The position numbers and the translations under genes are program-made. Below, in pieces: positions 32,301 to 40,247 of a DNA stretch of 54,932 nt; positions within the stretch are counted from its first letter, which is position 1; each line of letters begins with the position of its first letter. The notes below the pieces were generated by a model, which searched no databases, had not been told where the DNA came from, and saw only the letters and a list, made by a program, of their open reading frames with translations. Source of the stretch: a virus; IMG/VR virus record IMGVR_UViG_3300010413_000058, positions 1 through 54,932 of that record; one strand, 5' to 3'.

Positions 32301-32828
32301 TACAAAATAATCTTCATCATACTTCAGCCTCCACACTACATTGCACGTATATTTATAATGGTCGGTATGGCTGGGAAATGCTGCTGCTAAGTCTAGATCC
32401 TCAGTTTGATTTGATGCTCCGCTATGAAATGTAAAACTTTTAAGGTTTGAGGGGTATTCATTATGAAGAATCTCATCTAGCCATACTTGAGTTATACCAG
32501 TTATAGGATCTACATGTAAACCTTCACATTCCCCTTCTCCTAAAGAATCAACAATATATAAATATTTATTTTCATTTCCACCTGAATTTATAAATATCTC
32601 ATTAGAGCCAACCTTGTGCATTCCATAAATAAGCTTGATTGCAGCCTGAGTAGTTCGAGTATTTATCTGAAGTTTTCGACCTACGTCCTGATCGGGTTCA
32701 TGGATTGTTAAAGAGGCTTCAGCCCAAGCAGCCAACACAAGGGAAGCAGCCAACCAATACTGTTGAAAAGCAGCGGCTACGAAGGCCGCTACCATCAACC
32801 CTATTATCCTCGCTCTTTGGCTGCCCAT
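29343..32828 (-). CDS. Lambda gpJ-like tail tip / central fibre protein
   Basis: The 1161-residue protein starts with two short hydrophobic segments (residues about 7-40; gpI-like) and then matches the gpJ style: YIVDSLGEGECEGL, LCLYDYMTNTRYG and IDIDSWTEAANYCD (about 215-265), Fn3-type domains after about 480, and many Tyr- and Gly-rich parts. It ends with further beta domains. Near residue 1000 there is a Gly tract followed by three copies of an eight-residue D-x-YF-[ED]-F-type unit. gpJ forms the tip of siphovirus tails and binds the host receptor. It lies after the gpM, gpL and gpK-like genes, as in lambda. Confidence 0.8.
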   Translation of the reverse strand: MGSQRARIIGLMVAAFVAAAFQQYWLAASLVLAAWAEASLTIHEPDQDVGRKLQINTRTTQAAIKLIYGMHKVGSNEIFINSGGNENKYLYIVDSLGEGECEGLHVDPITGITQVWLDEILHNEYPSNLKSFTFHSGASNQTEDLDLAAAFPSHTDHYKYTCNVVWRLKYDEDYFVRTPSRTYLLKGRKVYDFRTASYNWVDVDLSDPDPLNWTVGSHNPVLCLYDYMTNTRYGKAVSVSKIDIDSWTEAANYCDLQGWYLNYAIGSDLPSQTIVDVILRSFRGQFVHFSNKIYLRYADLDYEVPVFHIKDEHVAVEETTGKAMIEMYEPSRMDKPDGFKVKFIDPDKDWSTDDIQVGDVVGNIQEFSAIGMGSKQQALDVGVYFLERSRLNRGVRGTFTDELLQVDPHDLVTITHGYTGRGGLGISGELFRVRGSTIRTDGLVDIDFIYENAVLYNDDYDLNEDQVYSSALVDPRESPGEVYRPSITEETYYYRLRTFTRLHISFDQPINYPWYDYCRVYVKRSGDSDYKYLYDVNTNFTIDPVEEGQLYLIKLQPVSIWGVKLALGSISPLQHRVTGKVTAPSSLPWLAAVVAEQAINLYSTKLTDPDIELYEFRLGAWTGGVFLGALRSPNLSLKGVRPGTHIFYANTLSNNEVYGEIPRSATAKVPTPKGWSSEGSADIYYNMVRNGHFSVNTDGWTPTNCTLSISGEMLEMDATSGSSQSASQSMGDLFEELILDVQLDCKSGTAGDKEIFFGIWNVTDGGYADGYVTGTSQSELKTFSGEFAIPLSDLEDEFSLIFGKNTSDLGTIYFDNIKVIPRGKFFGASHTVYSYEDYLQGTHSGERISSLVSGERFHKGGFPYEYAQKWNVERDFTIDQFQFKLMRIGDPSGEARVYIYDMSGENPGSVILSGEGIDVTGIGTTFEWTTFRLPAGGLDVEEGDEYWLSIKGSDFSVDGENTLAWEIDISGEYGGGMAAKIEGGGGGGSGDPYFEFVDDGYFDFVSDAYFEFYGDEGGSDWILYGYQDRSFRADNLYAIYTSHIVDAGSIATRMVWADVSFSSIGGGTTWEDLFPPGSEKWYQVITGKKWYELLELTAAPTVRMKLMWDDSYSGEMANEARMMEILAAITEGRYYKMQVEIFDPNEAIRGLVSAMTINFYT

Positions 32829-33247
32829 CTTATAACCGCCTCTATTGGGTAGTTTCTTTTGTTGACCAATCCCACCGAATCTCCTACAAAACTCGACAGA
32901 ATCAACCCGTTTCCTACATATATACCTGCTCCTAATACACCTTTACCATCTTTAAATAGAACCAAATCTGGGGGAAACAAGCAATAATTGTCTACCTTTT
33001 CTCCTAAACTAAGTACATAAGAAATAAAAGCGAATTTAGCCTGTTCGGGGAACTCAGACCACAATTTAGAATAATTTTCTTCAGTTATCCCTCTATATTC
33101 CTTAGGGATTTTAATTCCTAACTCTCTTCCTATAGAGTTAACCATCATTAAACAATCCATACCTGACAAATCTCTCCCACCCAACTTGTAGGGGACACCA
33201 ATATATTTACTAATTACACTAGAAAGATTAAGCTTTTGTTTAGCCAA
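32804..33247 (-). CDS. Lambda gpK-like NlpC/P60 domain protein, probably without the catalytic His
   Basis: A 147-residue protein. The core resembles the NlpC/P60 fold of tail-tip peptidoglycan hydrolases: YKLGGRDLSGMDCLMMV contains the Cys (about residue 31), then FPPDLVLFKDGKG and LGAGIYVGNGLILSS. In active enzymes the block before GIYVGNG is HV, with the catalytic His; here it is GA (Gly and Ala). The later 'IHAS' is ILSS. So the Cys remains but the His is not in its usual place. Start TTG 33247 follows GGAAGGAATCC. It lies between gpL-like and gpJ-like genes, as gpK does in lambda. Confidence 0.75.
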   Translation of the reverse strand: MAKQKLNLSSVISKYIGVPYKLGGRDLSGMDCLMMVNSIGRELGIKIPKEYRGITEENYSKLWSEFPEQAKFAFISYVLSLGEKVDNYCLFPPDLVLFKDGKGVLGAGIYVGNGLILSSFVGDSVGLVNKRNYPIEAVIRWAAKERG

Positions 33248-33899
33248 CTTTAGGATTCCTTCCCCACCAGATTATCTTGTCCTCAATGTCAGGCAACCAA
33301 CGATACCCTCCAAAATTATCCGTATTGTTATATTTGCTACAGGCGGCATAGGTGCGGTCGCATTCCTGAGTAGGATAATCCTTAGAATAACCACATTCAT
33401 CTCCACCAAATACTTTCCATCTACAGCTAGGAGAATGAAGATTAATCGTATTCATATCCCAACGGGTAAACTCATTGGTCATAGTTATGCGAATCTTCTC
33501 GTCAGGGTATAAATTCCAAGCGTCTATCTCTCCCGAAAACATTGTAATCGCAGCATCTCCCACAATCTGAAAATCACTATCCAGCAGCACCATTTTGAGC
33601 CCAATGGGTTGCCCCTGCTGCCCCGTTTCAGCAAAGTAATACGTCAACGATTGATCCAACACATCTATATCCACCGTTGCCTCATCGATAATTCTAGCCG
33701 TACTGTAGTTCACGGAGTCTACGGAGAAAGGGTAAGGCTCATACTTCGCCCCTTCAAAATATATAGAAACATCACAATCAGTTAAATTAAAATGATATGC
33801 CTCCCCTTGATCATTCACCACAGAGAGATTCATAAGTATAAAGGGCCGAATGCTCCCTTTCCTAATTTCGTCCAATAAATCTTGATCTATTTCTCTCAT
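33240..33899 (-). CDS. Lambda gpL-like tail tip protein (DUF2163 type)
   Basis: A 219-residue tail tip protein. The N-terminal part (PFILMNLSVVNDQGEAYHFN) and middle beta domain match the gpL/DUF2163 pattern. The C-terminal part has four Cys residues in the blocks SPSCRWKVFGGDECGYSK and QECDRTYAACSKYNN, followed by NFGGYRWLPD. gpL of lambda has such Cys residues around an iron-sulfur cluster. Its stop overlaps the gpK-like start. It lies in the order M, L, K, J seen in lambda. The family assignment is quite secure; the cluster is a family inference. Confidence 0.78.
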   Translation of the reverse strand: MREIDQDLLDEIRKGSIRPFILMNLSVVNDQGEAYHFNLTDCDVSIYFEGAKYEPYPFSVDSVNYSTARIIDEATVDIDVLDQSLTYYFAETGQQGQPIGLKMVLLDSDFQIVGDAAITMFSGEIDAWNLYPDEKIRITMTNEFTRWDMNTINLHSPSCRWKVFGGDECGYSKDYPTQECDRTYAACSKYNNTDNFGGYRWLPDIEDKIIWWGRNPKVG

Positions 33900-34528
33900 A
33901 ACTCATCATTTAAGAGCCCTTTCAGCTCCACCCCCGATCTTCCCACTATATTGTAAAAGTCCTCATAACTAAAGGCATCCTGCATAAATCTACATCTAAT
34001 CTTCAAAACACCTGTAAAATCGACCGTTACACGATTGCCTTCTTCTGGTGCCACAGTGAAATGTAAAATGTCTTCTCCATCGGAGCCAGCTTGAGGATCA
34101 ATCCAATATTCTCCTGAAGTTGCTAAAGGGTCTCCTCCTTTATACACCGTTTCATTGGATATACTTTTACCAGGTAGACTGAACTGAGTAGTGCTTCCAT
34201 CCCCCACACCTACATATTCACTCTCATAATCTTGTATCCCATAGTTGGATCTCTCGATGAAAGGGGCATCTAGGTAGAAACTGAACACTTCATACCTACC
34301 CATCCTTGCAACAAAGAATTTCCAAATAGTCCTTATATTCGCCGCAGTGAAGAACTTATTATTATAAGGTATTCGGATGTTGCGGCGGGGCACGGTCCAT
34401 TTCTGTCTTCTCTTTTCCCGCCCCGGTACATTTTCGTCATCAAATTGGGACACCAAGGTCTTCGTCTGAAATTCAATGACAATAGGAAAATCATAGTTTA
34501 TGTCTGAAAAATCAGGAAATTTAGCCAC
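33896..34528 (-). CDS. Minor tail protein, DUF2460 type (gpM-like)
   Basis: A 210-residue protein between the tape measure and the gpL-like gene. It starts MAKFPDFSDINYDFPIVIEF and has RRNIRIPYNNKFFTAANI, an FWKF-type block, and YVGVGDGSTTQFSLP (a short beta repeat often seen in DUF2460 proteins). DUF2460 proteins close the distal end of the tail tube. The GTG start at 34528 overlaps the tape measure stop by 8 bases, with AAGAGGGTAAGCC upstream. Confidence 0.75.
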   Translation of the reverse strand: MAKFPDFSDINYDFPIVIEFQTKTLVSQFDDENVPGREKRRQKWTVPRRNIRIPYNNKFFTAANIRTIWKFFVARMGRYEVFSFYLDAPFIERSNYGIQDYESEYVGVGDGSTTQFSLPGKSISNETVYKGGDPLATSGEYWIDPQAGSDGEDILHFTVAPEEGNRVTVDFTGVLKIRCRFMQDAFSYEDFYNIVGRSGVELKGLLNDEL

Positions 34529-37500
34529 GGCTTACCCTCTTTATGCTAGATACTAATTGTTTGTCTCCTTCCCTAATTGACTGTGTAGTAGCTCCGGCAA
34601 ACAAACTCCTATGTCTTCTCACCCATTCATCCATCGTCCGTGTGTCTGGGGTCATTATAGTTATATTAACATTACCTGCCCCTGCTGCTTCATCCCGAGG
34701 GGTAACAGTTTCACCTCTTTGCAATATGGCGGGGAACTCATCAGGACTAAGACCTGAATGCAGTCTAGGAGCGGCTTGGATGATCCACTGTGGAACCTGT
34801 TTGCGGGGGAATACATCGACGCCTATCTGACCACCTGAATGCTGCAAAGCTATTCTACCTAACCCAGCGTCAGAACTATATGTGCTTCCAGCCGCACCCG
34901 CTGTACCAGGTGTAGTTGTTCCACTAAGTGCCCCTAACATCCTTATCCCTAACGCAATCAACTCCGCCGTCGCCCTATCCGCCAAGAACTTAGCAATCTC
35001 TCTCAACAGAGCATCGAGAAATCCCTTCCAAGCATCGTGAGCACTCTTCAGATCACCTTTCATAACCTGAAAGAAATACTCTTCCATCGCTCCAGCCATG
35101 TGATTCGCTGAATTTTGTACGATTGTAGACCAATCCCTTGCAGCCAATTTAAAGTCTATCCCAGCTAATTCAAGACCTGCTCTCAGCTTCATAAGCCAAT
35201 CATCACTGTACTCCTTCATTATCGCCCATTTTTCTCTCTCAACAATTAATTCCTGCTCACCTGCATCCCTGAGCATTTTCTGTCGGTAGCGGATGTATTC
35301 TTCACTGTCACGAGGTAGACGTTTCAGGTATCGTTCGTGTTCCAAAATCCTCTTATCGGTATTATTCTTTTCTATATCATAAGCAATTTTAGCTACTTCA
35401 TTTTGGCCCTTTAAATATTCCTCTGTACCTTCTTTTTGTCTAGAAAGGAAATTTTCAGCAATGGACAACCTTTTATTTAAAATATCTCTCTCAATATCCA
35501 ATTCCTCTAGCCTTATATCCTCTCTACTCTTAAATCCATCTACCCATAAAGCTGTTTGTCTTTCAATGCTTATTTTTCCATACATTTCTTCCAATTCTAG
35601 TTGATCTAATTCACTCTGAGCGTAAATCTTTCTTCTTTCTGCTAGAAACTTTTGATCTATCTCAGCCCTTCCTTTAATATACTTCTGACGCTTTTTCTCT
35701 TTTTCTCCAGGATCAAGGTCTAATTTCAACTGCTCTTTATACCAAATATTCAGATCATCCAAATTCTTCTGTCGAGTTGCCTTGGCTTTAGATAACTCGT
35801 CAGTTTGAAGTCTAGCCATCAAAGAGTCATATTGTTTTTGAAACTTCAATTTGGTTTCGAGTTTCTTTTTCTCTGCCGCCTCTGTATTCCTTACATCCTG
35901 CTCCCCAAGAACCTTAATGAGAGCCATAATTCTCATATATTCATCCGCTCTCTGTTTGCCATATTTCTTCTCTATGTCAGCCTTAATCTTAGCAGCATCC
36001 TGAGCATCAGAAACCCCCCTGAGTTCTTGCATTGTGGCATTTTCTTGGAATTTATCTATTTGCTCTAATCTAACCTTATATTGCTCTTTCCAAGTTCTCA
36101 GCAAGTCTCCCTGCAACTTTCTAATTATCCTAACACGTTCCTCCTCAGTCCAAATCTCTTTCCCTATACCCTCAATAGTTTCATTTATTGCCCTAAGATG
36201 TAATGCCGCCCTACCCTCTGCAAGTTCCTTATCTGTAAGTCCTAATTCTTTAGCCGTAGTCTCCCAAGTTGAAATCCTCTGATTCATCAACTTTATTTGC
36301 TCTAGCAAAGCAACCCGCTCGATTGCAGTAAGTTGGTTGTAAATAGAACGCCAGTAGCTTGGCAGAGTAGATACAGCTTCCTTTTCTCTTTCAGCCTGCT
36401 TCTGTCTCTCGTAATTCGTCCAATAGACTTTCTGCAAATATTCAAGAGCAACGGCGGTGAATTGCTCCAGTTGACCTGCTGCTAATTCCATATCGCCTAT
36501 AAGATAAAATATCGATCTTCTCAAAAAGCTTATAAATTCAGGACCTTCACCTGGCTTCCACTCAATACGCAATTTAGAAAGGGCCTCACCTAAACGCCCT
36601 ACCCTCTCATTGAGTTCTGCCACGTCTTTATCACTAACTAATTGATCCACTACCGAAAACTCAGGTAACTCCATCCACAAAAATGACTGACCTGCACTCC
36701 TCACAGCCTTGGCATAATGAGCTATCTGTTTGGCTAACTGTTCAAAGGAAGCCATAGCATTCTTCTTAATAAGCTCATCTAATGCCTCACCCTGATCATT
36801 CCAAGCCCTAGTCAGTTCGTCGATATTACTTTTTAATTCGGGGAAATCCTCACCCAGTCTCTTCAATACGGCTAGGTACTCAAGAGTTCCAGGAGTTAGT
36901 TCCTTCAATTCATCTCTATATCTCTGCAAAGATTCCACGTTTTTGGCTGCTGCTCTCTCTTCTGCCTCCCATTTTTCAATCCTCTTATCCAGGTACCTAA
37001 ACAAAGCTACAAAAAAGGTGCCAAAAGCACCAGCAATAAAAAACAAAGGATGGGCAGTAAGAGTCTTCCTTAGTACACTCATCGCCACAGTAAATAAACC
37101 AACCTTCTCTGTGGCTTGCATCCACAATCTTACATTTATACCAGTAGTGAGGGCAGCAAATATAGGAATTATTGACTTCAACGCATACCCTAAAAACTGA
37201 AATGTTGAAAATAAAACAAGACCAATTGTATTCAAAGCACCCAATGACACAATAAACTGTCCGACTACAGGTATCTCTACTATGTAAGTGATAGCTTTTA
37301 CTACTTCCCTCAAAACCTCTAGCAGAACTTTAAAGGCCCCAGCAATACCCGCTTCACCTATATCGACTGCCAGCGTACCCAACCTATCCCGTAAGTTCTT
37401 AGCTGTTACTGCAAGACCTTCCATTTGCGTTTCAGCCATCCTCGTAGCTTCACCTGCCCGTATCGCAGCCTCGTACATCTTGTCGAAACCCTCGACCCCT

Positions 37501-38513
37501 GCTTCAGTTAAGGCTGCCACGGCAGGAGCGCCACGAAGACCAAACAACTGGAATGCTCTGGCAGCATCAGGGACGATCTTCACAAGTTCTTCAATAATGC
37601 CCCTCATCTTCAAACTTCCACCACTAAACTTGCTAAGATCCACACCCGCTGCTATAAAAGCCTCCCGTAGCTTTTCATTAGGAGCAACTAGGCGAGCTAA
37701 GACCTGTCTCAGCCCAGTACCTATCGTACTCGCTCGAATACCTGCATTAGCAAGAATCATAGTAGCTGCGGCGGTATCTTCAATCTGTAGACCAGCTTTG
37801 GCAGCAACAGGACCTAAATAGTTGAATGCAATACGGAGTTTATCAACGGTGAGCTTTGATCGGTTTATAGCGTTAGCCATAACATCAGCGACACGATTCG
37901 ACTGTGTTGCCTCAAGACCAAACGCCCGTATAACCGTAGTAAGCAAATCAGAAGATGTTTTGAGATCAGTCAACGTGCCAGTTGCCAGCTTTGCCACTGC
38001 CCCAATGGCATCCACAGACTCCGCAGCATCGAAACCTGCCTGTGCCAACAGAACCATCCCATCCGCAACTTCTTTCACAGAGAATTTAGTATCTTTGGCT
38101 ACATTGAATATAGCCTTACCCATCGTATCGAGTTCGGATTCAGTGGCATTAGTGATGGCTTGCAGATTATAGAGGGCTTGATCAAACTCGAATATTACCT
38201 CAGTTCCACTTCTAATAGAATTGATCAATCCATATGTCAGAGTTCCAGCTATTCCATACGCAGCAACAACCTTAAATGCTGCCATAATTCTTTCCAATCC
38301 CCCATGAACCCTACTCAACTGCTTGTTCATTTGGGTAAATTGGGTGGTTGCCCCTTTTACTCCTTCTCCTGCTTTCGTTGCTGCCACACCCGCCTGAGTC
38401 GTAGCTCCAGCAAAATTAGCCATCTGCGTCCGCAACCGAGCCAGGGCCTCAGTCACTGGGGCAATGTTGGCCGTAAACATTATCCCTAATGATAATTCTC
38501 GTCTATCTACCAT
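34521..38513 (-). CDS. Tail tape measure protein (TP901 core type)
   Basis: A 1330-residue tape measure. The N-terminal third shows the TP901 family core: SVKEVADGMVLLAQAGFDAAESV, then AFGLEATQSNRVADVMANAI and AATMILANAGIRASTIGTGL. Hydrophobic segments around residues 395-455 and 485-505 could cross a membrane during DNA entry. The middle (about 520-1150) is a long coiled coil. The end carries a Trp/Phe helix (HMAGAMEEYFFQVMKGDLKS) and a Gly/Ala-rich tail. By the usual ruler relation of about 0.15 nm per residue, a tail near 200 nm would be expected. It follows the chaperone genes, as in other siphoviruses. Confidence 0.92.
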   Translation of the reverse strand: MVDRRELSLGIMFTANIAPVTEALARLRTQMANFAGATTQAGVAATKAGEGVKGATTQFTQMNKQLSRVHGGLERIMAAFKVVAAYGIAGTLTYGLINSIRSGTEVIFEFDQALYNLQAITNATESELDTMGKAIFNVAKDTKFSVKEVADGMVLLAQAGFDAAESVDAIGAVAKLATGTLTDLKTSSDLLTTVIRAFGLEATQSNRVADVMANAINRSKLTVDKLRIAFNYLGPVAAKAGLQIEDTAAATMILANAGIRASTIGTGLRQVLARLVAPNEKLREAFIAAGVDLSKFSGGSLKMRGIIEELVKIVPDAARAFQLFGLRGAPAVAALTEAGVEGFDKMYEAAIRAGEATRMAETQMEGLAVTAKNLRDRLGTLAVDIGEAGIAGAFKVLLEVLREVVKAITYIVEIPVVGQFIVSLGALNTIGLVLFSTFQFLGYALKSIIPIFAALTTGINVRLWMQATEKVGLFTVAMSVLRKTLTAHPLFFIAGAFGTFFVALFRYLDKRIEKWEAEERAAAKNVESLQRYRDELKELTPGTLEYLAVLKRLGEDFPELKSNIDELTRAWNDQGEALDELIKKNAMASFEQLAKQIAHYAKAVRSAGQSFLWMELPEFSVVDQLVSDKDVAELNERVGRLGEALSKLRIEWKPGEGPEFISFLRRSIFYLIGDMELAAGQLEQFTAVALEYLQKVYWTNYERQKQAEREKEAVSTLPSYWRSIYNQLTAIERVALLEQIKLMNQRISTWETTAKELGLTDKELAEGRAALHLRAINETIEGIGKEIWTEEERVRIIRKLQGDLLRTWKEQYKVRLEQIDKFQENATMQELRGVSDAQDAAKIKADIEKKYGKQRADEYMRIMALIKVLGEQDVRNTEAAEKKKLETKLKFQKQYDSLMARLQTDELSKAKATRQKNLDDLNIWYKEQLKLDLDPGEKEKKRQKYIKGRAEIDQKFLAERRKIYAQSELDQLELEEMYGKISIERQTALWVDGFKSREDIRLEELDIERDILNKRLSIAENFLSRQKEGTEEYLKGQNEVAKIAYDIEKNNTDKRILEHERYLKRLPRDSEEYIRYRQKMLRDAGEQELIVEREKWAIMKEYSDDWLMKLRAGLELAGIDFKLAARDWSTIVQNSANHMAGAMEEYFFQVMKGDLKSAHDAWKGFLDALLREIAKFLADRATAELIALGIRMLGALSGTTTPGTAGAAGSTYSSDAGLGRIALQHSGGQIGVDVFPRKQVPQWIIQAAPRLHSGLSPDEFPAILQRGETVTPRDEAAGAGNVNITIMTPDTRTMDEWVRRHRSLFAGATTQSIREGDKQLVSSIKRVSRG

Positions 38514-38516
38514 CTC

Positions 38517-39238
38517 TTATCCTGCCTTCACTGTCCCCTTCGAGAACAACCCCTTAAACTTGCCCATCATCTTCTGGGTCAACTGCTCCCGTTCTTCAGG
38601 GGATAAGTTCTCGTAGTCAGCCGGATCTCTAAAGAGCATTGATTCCTTTTCTTTCCTCTTCTTCTCCTCTTTATCTATATCTACCCCACTCAGTGCCGCT
38701 TGAATCTTAACCCTTGCCCTCTCCTCGTCCGTTGCATGTTTCGACATAACAAACAGCTGGCTCAGTGTGAGACCTCCTTCTCTGTAGCCTCGTCTGTAGA
38801 AGTGGGAGAGGTCATATTGGGAATATCTTCTGAGGGTATAGGTGACAATTTCGGCGAGCGAAACTGTTTCTTGATCTTCTCCACGAGGCTCTTCACTTTT
38901 CCCGCTATACTTTCGTAGTTGACTTCATAAAGGATTTCAGCTATTTCGGCTGCTTGAAGGTTGGTGATCTCTTTGAGGATGTCTTCCCCTTCATCCGTCG
39001 CCTTCTTCAATAACACCGTAACATTGTCCTTGATAGCTGTAGCCATAAATGTCGCAATTCCCAACTCCGACTGATCTCCACTCTGCACGTAGGTCTTTAT
39101 TGCTGCGGCTACCAGATCAGTAACCTCCAACTGATCAGCCATAGAGAGAGGGTAAATCTGAATCTCCCTCAAACTTTTTATACCAATTGTTACACGCCTA
39201 ATTTGTGGGTTCAACTTTTGATCGTCCGTTATAGTCAT
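38517..39238 (-). CDS. Tail assembly chaperone, long form by -1 frameshift (gpGT-like)
   Basis: The extended product joins the first 114 codons of 39238-38897 to a second frame after a one-base slip at the GGGAAAA site (38903-38897), giving about 240 residues. The second frame stays open to the stop at 38517-38519 and reads naturally across the G gene's stop (EEPRGEDQETVSLAEIVTYT, then FYRRGYREGGLTLSQLF). This protein chaperones the tape measure, as in lambda gpGT. The ATG at 38747 inside it is not needed as a start. The gene lies between the tail tube and the tape measure. Confidence 0.75.
38762..39238 (-). CDS. Tail assembly chaperone, short form (gpG-like)
   Basis: A 158-residue, mostly helical, acidic protein beginning MTITDDQKLNPQIRRVTIGI. 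The ATG 39238 has GGAGTCGGTAAG upstream; an ATG at 39301 would read through the UUCG hairpin and is rejected. It lies between the tail tube and tape measure genes, where siphoviruses encode the G chaperone. It shares its N-terminal 114 residues with the frameshift product. Confidence 0.75.
   Translation of the reverse strand: MTITDDQKLNPQIRRVTIGIKSLREIQIYPLSMADQLEVTDLVAAAIKTYVQSGDQSELGIATFMATAIKDNVTVLLKKATDEGEDILKEITNLQAAEIAEILYEVNYESIAGKVKSLVEKIKKQFRSPKLSPIPSEDIPNMTSPTSTDEATEKEVSH
38897..38903 (-). promoter_or_regulatory. Programmed -1 ribosomal frameshift site GGGAAAA
   Basis: On the minus strand the heptamer reads G GGA AAA in the frame of the short chaperone, the standard X XXY YYZ form. 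Re-reading one base back gives GGG AAA A in the frame of the long extension, which has no stop for 126 codons. Lambda uses a closely related G GGA AAG site to make gpGT. Confidence 0.75.
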
Positions 39239-39262
39239 CTTACCGACTCCTTTTAGATTGTT

Positions 39263-39284
39263 CTGCTGCCCCGAAGGGCAGCAG
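39263..39284 (-). other. UUCG-capped perfect hairpin between tail tube and chaperone genes
   Basis: The minus strand contains a 9-bp perfect stem CTGCTGCCC with GGGCAGCAG around a TTCG loop, an unusually stable RNA hairpin. No T-run follows, so it is probably not a terminator. It may protect the 3' end of the abundant tail tube message or slow the transcript or ribosome. It lies 20 bases beyond the tail tube stop and 25 bases before the chaperone start. Confidence 0.75.
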
Positions 39285-39304
39285 TTGTATTTAGAGTCCA
39301 CTTA

Positions 39305-39898
39305 TTAGGTGAACTTAATCCAGCCAAGAGGCATAGTATCCCACACAGCACTGCCTCCCGAAACCTCACTATCTGCCCTCTTACTTTCAAACGTAAGAGT
39401 GACAGCCACAGCATCCTCAGCCTGTAGATCCATCTCAGTGGCAGGAACGGGCTGTGCCCTTGGGAAAATGATGTGCATGTAATTGGTACCATTCGGGAAC
39501 GTGTACATCGCTTCCATCCTCACGTAGTCAATATCCCTACTATCGAAGTCACCTAACTTCACTTCACCCGAATGAGCCGTGTCATAGCCTCCTCCTGTAG
39601 GATCAATACCCCGAGAGAGAGCAACATTATAAGGAGTGATTTCCTTGAAAGCACACTCCAACGCAGCAACCTCACGGAGGGGTATCTGGTGATCTTCCAT
39701 CAGAGGGAACCCTGACTCTAACTTCCACACATCGATGGTGCTGGTGAACTTAGTGTTAGCAAGAGCGCCAATGCTGTCATCAGAATCCAACTGGGGATGA
39801 ATGTCCCCAATATAAGTAGCACTCGTACCAACTCTAATCTGAGCCAGCCCCAATGCGACAGTAGAAGTATCTTTTGTTACAGGACCTGAACGTGGCAT
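39305..39898 (-). CDS. Major tail tube protein
   Basis: A 197-residue beta-rich protein starting MPRSGPVTKDTSTVALGLAQ. The order (tail terminator, small gene, this, chaperones, tape measure) is the normal place of the tail tube protein. The body has FPLMEDHQIPLREVAALECA, the segment GEVKLGDFDSRDIDYVRMEA and an end with AVTLTFESKRADSEV, all typical of tube subunits. ATG 39898 follows AAAGGAGGTGAGGTCGT; the GTG four codons earlier is inside the site. Confidence 0.8.
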   Translation of the reverse strand: MPRSGPVTKDTSTVALGLAQIRVGTSATYIGDIHPQLDSDDSIGALANTKFTSTIDVWKLESGFPLMEDHQIPLREVAALECAFKEITPYNVALSRGIDPTGGGYDTAHSGEVKLGDFDSRDIDYVRMEAMYTFPNGTNYMHIIFPRAQPVPATEMDLQAEDAVAVTLTFESKRADSEVSGGSAVWDTMPLGWIKFT

Positions 39899-39944
39899 AT
39901 ACGACCTCACCTCCTTTCACAATAAAGTAATCTAAATTTTTGTT

Positions 39945-40247
39945 CTATTTATGGTATGACTCAGCGGAACGCTGATTGTCTTTCGGTTGGTCCGATTGTT
40001 TGGCGTGTTCAAACGTATCTGTATTAGGAAAGTAATGGAGAATGTTGAATGCTCTGCAACTTCTCCCAATACACCTGATCTTTAATGATCCGTGTATGTA
40101 AATCTCTACTGGGCAGTATTCTCCAAGCCCATCTGTCTTAATCTTTTTGCCGAAAGCAAAGTACCACAGCCCATTTGGCAACCTACAAATCAGTTTCTTT
40201 CCACACTCTTTGCACCGAACAAAAGTCGTCAAATCTTCGACCCCCAC
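39945..40247 (-). CDS. Com-like zinc finger protein
   Basis: A 100-residue protein. The start VEDLTTFVRCKECGKKLICR followed by a later Cys pair (IRCIGRSCRAFNILHYF) is close to the Com family of Mu-like phages, in which two Cys pairs form a zinc finger and Com binds mRNA to allow translation of mom. Here no mom-like gene is seen. An insertion between the pairs is longer than in Com. GTG 40247 overlaps the terminator gene by 19 bases. It lies between tail terminator and tail tube. Confidence 0.55.
   Translation of the reverse strand: MGVEDLTTFVRCKECGKKLICRLPNGLWYFAFGKKIKTDGLGEYCPVEIYIHGSLKIRCIGRSCRAFNILHYFPNTDTFEHAKQSDQPKDNQRSAESYHK

Noticed and set aside
20652-32828. Diversity-generating retroelement acting on tail tip or fibre genes
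   Set aside because: No reverse transcriptase-like gene and no template/variable repeat pair was seen in the window.
37288-38172. Long plus-strand frames opposite the tape measure gene
   Set aside because: These are antisense of the Ala-rich tape measure core, which has clear family motifs.
38517-38747. Separate 76-residue gene starting at ATG 38747
   Set aside because: The frame is open and protein-like for more than 50 codons upstream, back to a correct GGGAAAA slip site, so it is the second part of a frameshifted chaperone.
39263-39284. UUCG hairpin as an intrinsic terminator
   Set aside because: No T-run follows on the minus strand, and the chaperone and tape measure genes downstream must be transcribed.
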